Below, piece after piece: positions 62,584 through 64,000 of a stretch of DNA of 64,000 nt. Location of the stretch: the NCBI GenBank assembly GCA_039822105.1, contig JBCBMW010000001.1, positions 124,001 to 188,000 on the forward strand. The letters run 5' to 3'. The DNA comes from Parvularcula sp039822105. GTDB taxonomy: Bacteria; Pseudomonadota; Alphaproteobacteria; Caulobacterales; Parvularculaceae. The notes under the pieces were generated by a model that saw only the letters and a list, made by a program, of their open reading frames with translations, had not been told where the DNA came from and searched no databases. The position numbers and the translations under genes were made by a program. The first letter of the stretch is position 1. Every line of letters begins with the position of its first letter.

Positions 62584-63228
62584 ATGATCCGCCTTCTGAT
62601 CCTTGCTGCCACCTTTCTCGCTGTCAGTGGTTTTGCTCCTGTGTCTTTCGAGGCGCGGGTGGTGGATGCTCTTCGGAGCTCATCCGCGCTGCCTGCTGAC
62701 GCCGATCTTCGCCTCGTCGCGATGACCCAGGTGCGCGGCGCTGTCGAGACGATCGAGATCACGGAGTTTGATCTGCACACGGGTCGTTTCGCAGCGATCA
62801 TCGGGCACGGCCCGAACCGTAAGGGCATCAATGGCCGGGCCGCTGTGACAGTCCCCGTCGTTGTGACCCGCGCCGGTGTTCGCCGGAACCACACCCTGAC
62901 AAGCAGTGATCTTGAGGTGCGGCATGTGCCGTTCTCGCAAGTTCCCGTGTCGGCTTTTGCTGCGCCTGAGGACCTCGAAGGTTACGCCGTCCTCCGGTCC
63001 ATGCCCGCTGGGCGCCCCATCCGTGATGAGGATGTCGGCGCACCGCGCCTTTTGAACAAAAATGATGCTGTCGAGATTGTTTACCGTCGCGGAGGGCTTG
63101 AGCTCTCCGTACGCGGCCGAGCTCTTGAAGATGGCGGCCGCGGGGATGTGATCCGTGTCGCGGCGCAAGGCGGAGGCGATATCGTCTCTGCAGAGATCAC
63201 TGGTCCCGGCCTTGTTGTGGTGCGGTGA
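62584..63228 (+). CDS. flgA: P-ring assembly chaperone FlgA
   Basis: The 214-aa product has a signal peptide (residues 1-16 or so) and a SAF domain (about 100-165) with RAGVRRNHTLTSSDLEVRHV, followed by the C-terminal FlgA domain ending ISAEITGPGLVVV-like. It helps FlgI form the P ring in the periplasm. Confidence 0.9.
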   Translation: MIRLLILAATFLAVSGFAPVSFEARVVDALRSSSALPADADLRLVAMTQVRGAVETIEITEFDLHTGRFAAIIGHGPNRKGINGRAAVTVPVVVTRAGVRRNHTLTSSDLEVRHVPFSQVPVSAFAAPEDLEGYAVLRSMPAGRPIRDEDVGAPRLLNKNDAVEIVYRRGGLELSVRGRALEDGGRGDVIRVAAQGGGDIVSAEITGPGLVVVR

Positions 63229-63244
63229 CGTGAGGAGTTTACCT

Positions 63245-63967
63245 ATGTTTCGTCTGTCCCTCCTTGTTGGCTCCGCGCTCGCCCTGACGGCCTGTGCGTC
63301 GGTCAAAGAGCTGCGTGAAGGCCCGCAACTTTCGGACGTCGGCAACCCTCAGGAGTATGAAGAGGCGCGCACGGTGGTGATGCCGATGCCGCTCAACGGC
63401 TCACGTATGAGCTCGCCTAACTCTCTCTGGGAGGCGAACAAGCGCAGCTTTTTCCGCGATCAACGGGCACGGAATGTCGGCGACATCCTGACCGTGCTAA
63501 TCGACATTGAAGACAATGCACGTCTGCGGAATTCCACCAGCCAGACCCGCGATACCGCCAACGAGTTTGGTGTGACATCTCTCTTCGGCATCGACTCTGC
63601 GATCGATAACGCGCTGCCTGATGGCTATACGCCCGAGGCCAGCTTGGAGTCGGAAAGCGAGACGACGGGTGAGGGCGAGATCAACCGGAACGAGGAGATC
63701 AGCCTTCGGATCGCCGCGGTGGTCACTGATCGTCTGCCTAATGGCAATTTCGTGATTGCTGGCCGGCAGGAGGTTCGGGTCAACAGCGAGCTTCGTGAAT
63801 TGAAGATTGCTGGAGTGATTAGACCTGAAGATATATCCTCATTAAATACTATCGAGTACTATAAGATTGCGGAAGCCAGGATTGCTTACGGTGGACGCGG
63901 GACCATCAGCCGTATGGCGCAGCCGCGCTATGGGCAGCGGTTCTACGAGTTTGTTGTCCCATTCTAA
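63245..63967 (+). CDS. flgH: Flagellar L-ring protein FlgH
   Basis: The 240-aa product starts at ATG 63245 (GAGGAG upstream), which gives a lipoprotein signal with LTAC at residues 14-17. The core (DQRARNVGDILTVLIDIED, NGNFVIAGRQEVRVNSELRE in part) is standard. A stretch of about 60 bases near 63812-63870 is much richer in AT and uses codons such as AGA, ATA and TTA that are rare elsewhere in the gene, although the protein there is the conserved GVIRPEDISSLNT segment. Confidence 0.95.
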   Translation: MFRLSLLVGSALALTACASVKELREGPQLSDVGNPQEYEEARTVVMPMPLNGSRMSSPNSLWEANKRSFFRDQRARNVGDILTVLIDIEDNARLRNSTSQTRDTANEFGVTSLFGIDSAIDNALPDGYTPEASLESESETTGEGEINRNEEISLRIAAVVTDRLPNGNFVIAGRQEVRVNSELRELKIAGVIRPEDISSLNTIEYYKIAEARIAYGGRGTISRMAQPRYGQRFYEFVVPF

Positions 63968-63985
63968 GCCAAGAGAGCTGGCGCC

Positions 63986-64000
63986 GTGAGAAAGATCATT
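63986..64000 (+). CDS. Start of next flagellar gene, possibly fliL
   Basis: GTG 63986 with AAGAGAG upstream begins a frame reading (M)RKII at the window edge, 18 bases after flgH. FliL often follows flgH in Alphaproteobacteria and has a similar start. Only five codons are seen. Confidence 0.3.

Noticed and set aside
63155..63244. N-terminal extension of flgH
   Set aside because: It overlaps the end of flgA out of frame and would destroy the lipoprotein signal.

Overview
The window is 64 kb of GC-rich DNA from an alphaproteobacterium. Signs of this are FlbT and FlaF beside the flagellins, a CtrA/FtcR-type regulator inside the flagellar cluster, an ArsI/CadI lyase and long-form SerA. A Caulobacter-, Hyphomonas- or Parvularcula-like lineage is my guess from gene content only. 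No tRNA, rRNA, insertion sequence or CRISPR array was seen.

Layout. 1-9.9 kb: a lipoprotein fragment, a tiny secreted peptide, rpsD, an amidase lipoprotein, a renalase-like flavoprotein, a membrane protein and an SbcD/SbcC-like nuclease pair joined to a plasmid-type repA. 9.9-13.7 kb: a complete plasmid-style replicon, made of repA, two iteron clusters around an AT-rich stretch with a DnaA-box-like 9-mer, parA, two identical 17-bp palindromes (candidate parS), parB, an HTH-like gene and one outlying iteron. Most genes left of the iterons read leftward and those right of them read rightward, as expected around an active origin. 13.7-17.4 kb: serC-serA-serB, the whole phosphorylated serine pathway. 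17.3-24.9 kb: a sodium/solute symporter, a hybrid histidine kinase, a DUF1499 lipoprotein, ferredoxin-NADP reductase, small proteins, a short-chain dehydrogenase and an unassigned 219-aa protein.

25-64 kb is a large flagellar locus: fliK, flgD, flhB, fliR, flhA, fliQ, fliE, flgC, flgB, fliI, a DUF1217 protein, flbT, flaF, two flagellins, a FlgN-like gene, flgJ (rod-binding domain only), flgI, an ftcR/rem-like regulator, flgL, flgK, flgE, motB, motA, a MotC-like periplasmic protein, flgF, flgG, flgA, flgH and the first codons of a possible fliL. It is interrupted by a low-GC TPR-like gene (27.1-29.0 kb), a formyltransferase coupled to flhA and fliR, a pentapeptide-repeat membrane protein, and a metal/redox island (dsrE-like, arsR, arsI, a PQQ dehydrogenase, and an ABM/NIPSNAP pair with its regulator).

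The points most worth attention are: a plasmid-type origin embedded among core genes (chromid, integrated plasmid, or a chromosome using such an origin); translational coupling of repA to an SbcCD-like nuclease; both flagellin leaders able to fold a hairpin that hides the ribosome-binding site next to flbT; a TTTAA-centred motif shared by several flagellar promoters; and several uncharacterised proteins placed inside the flagellar locus.
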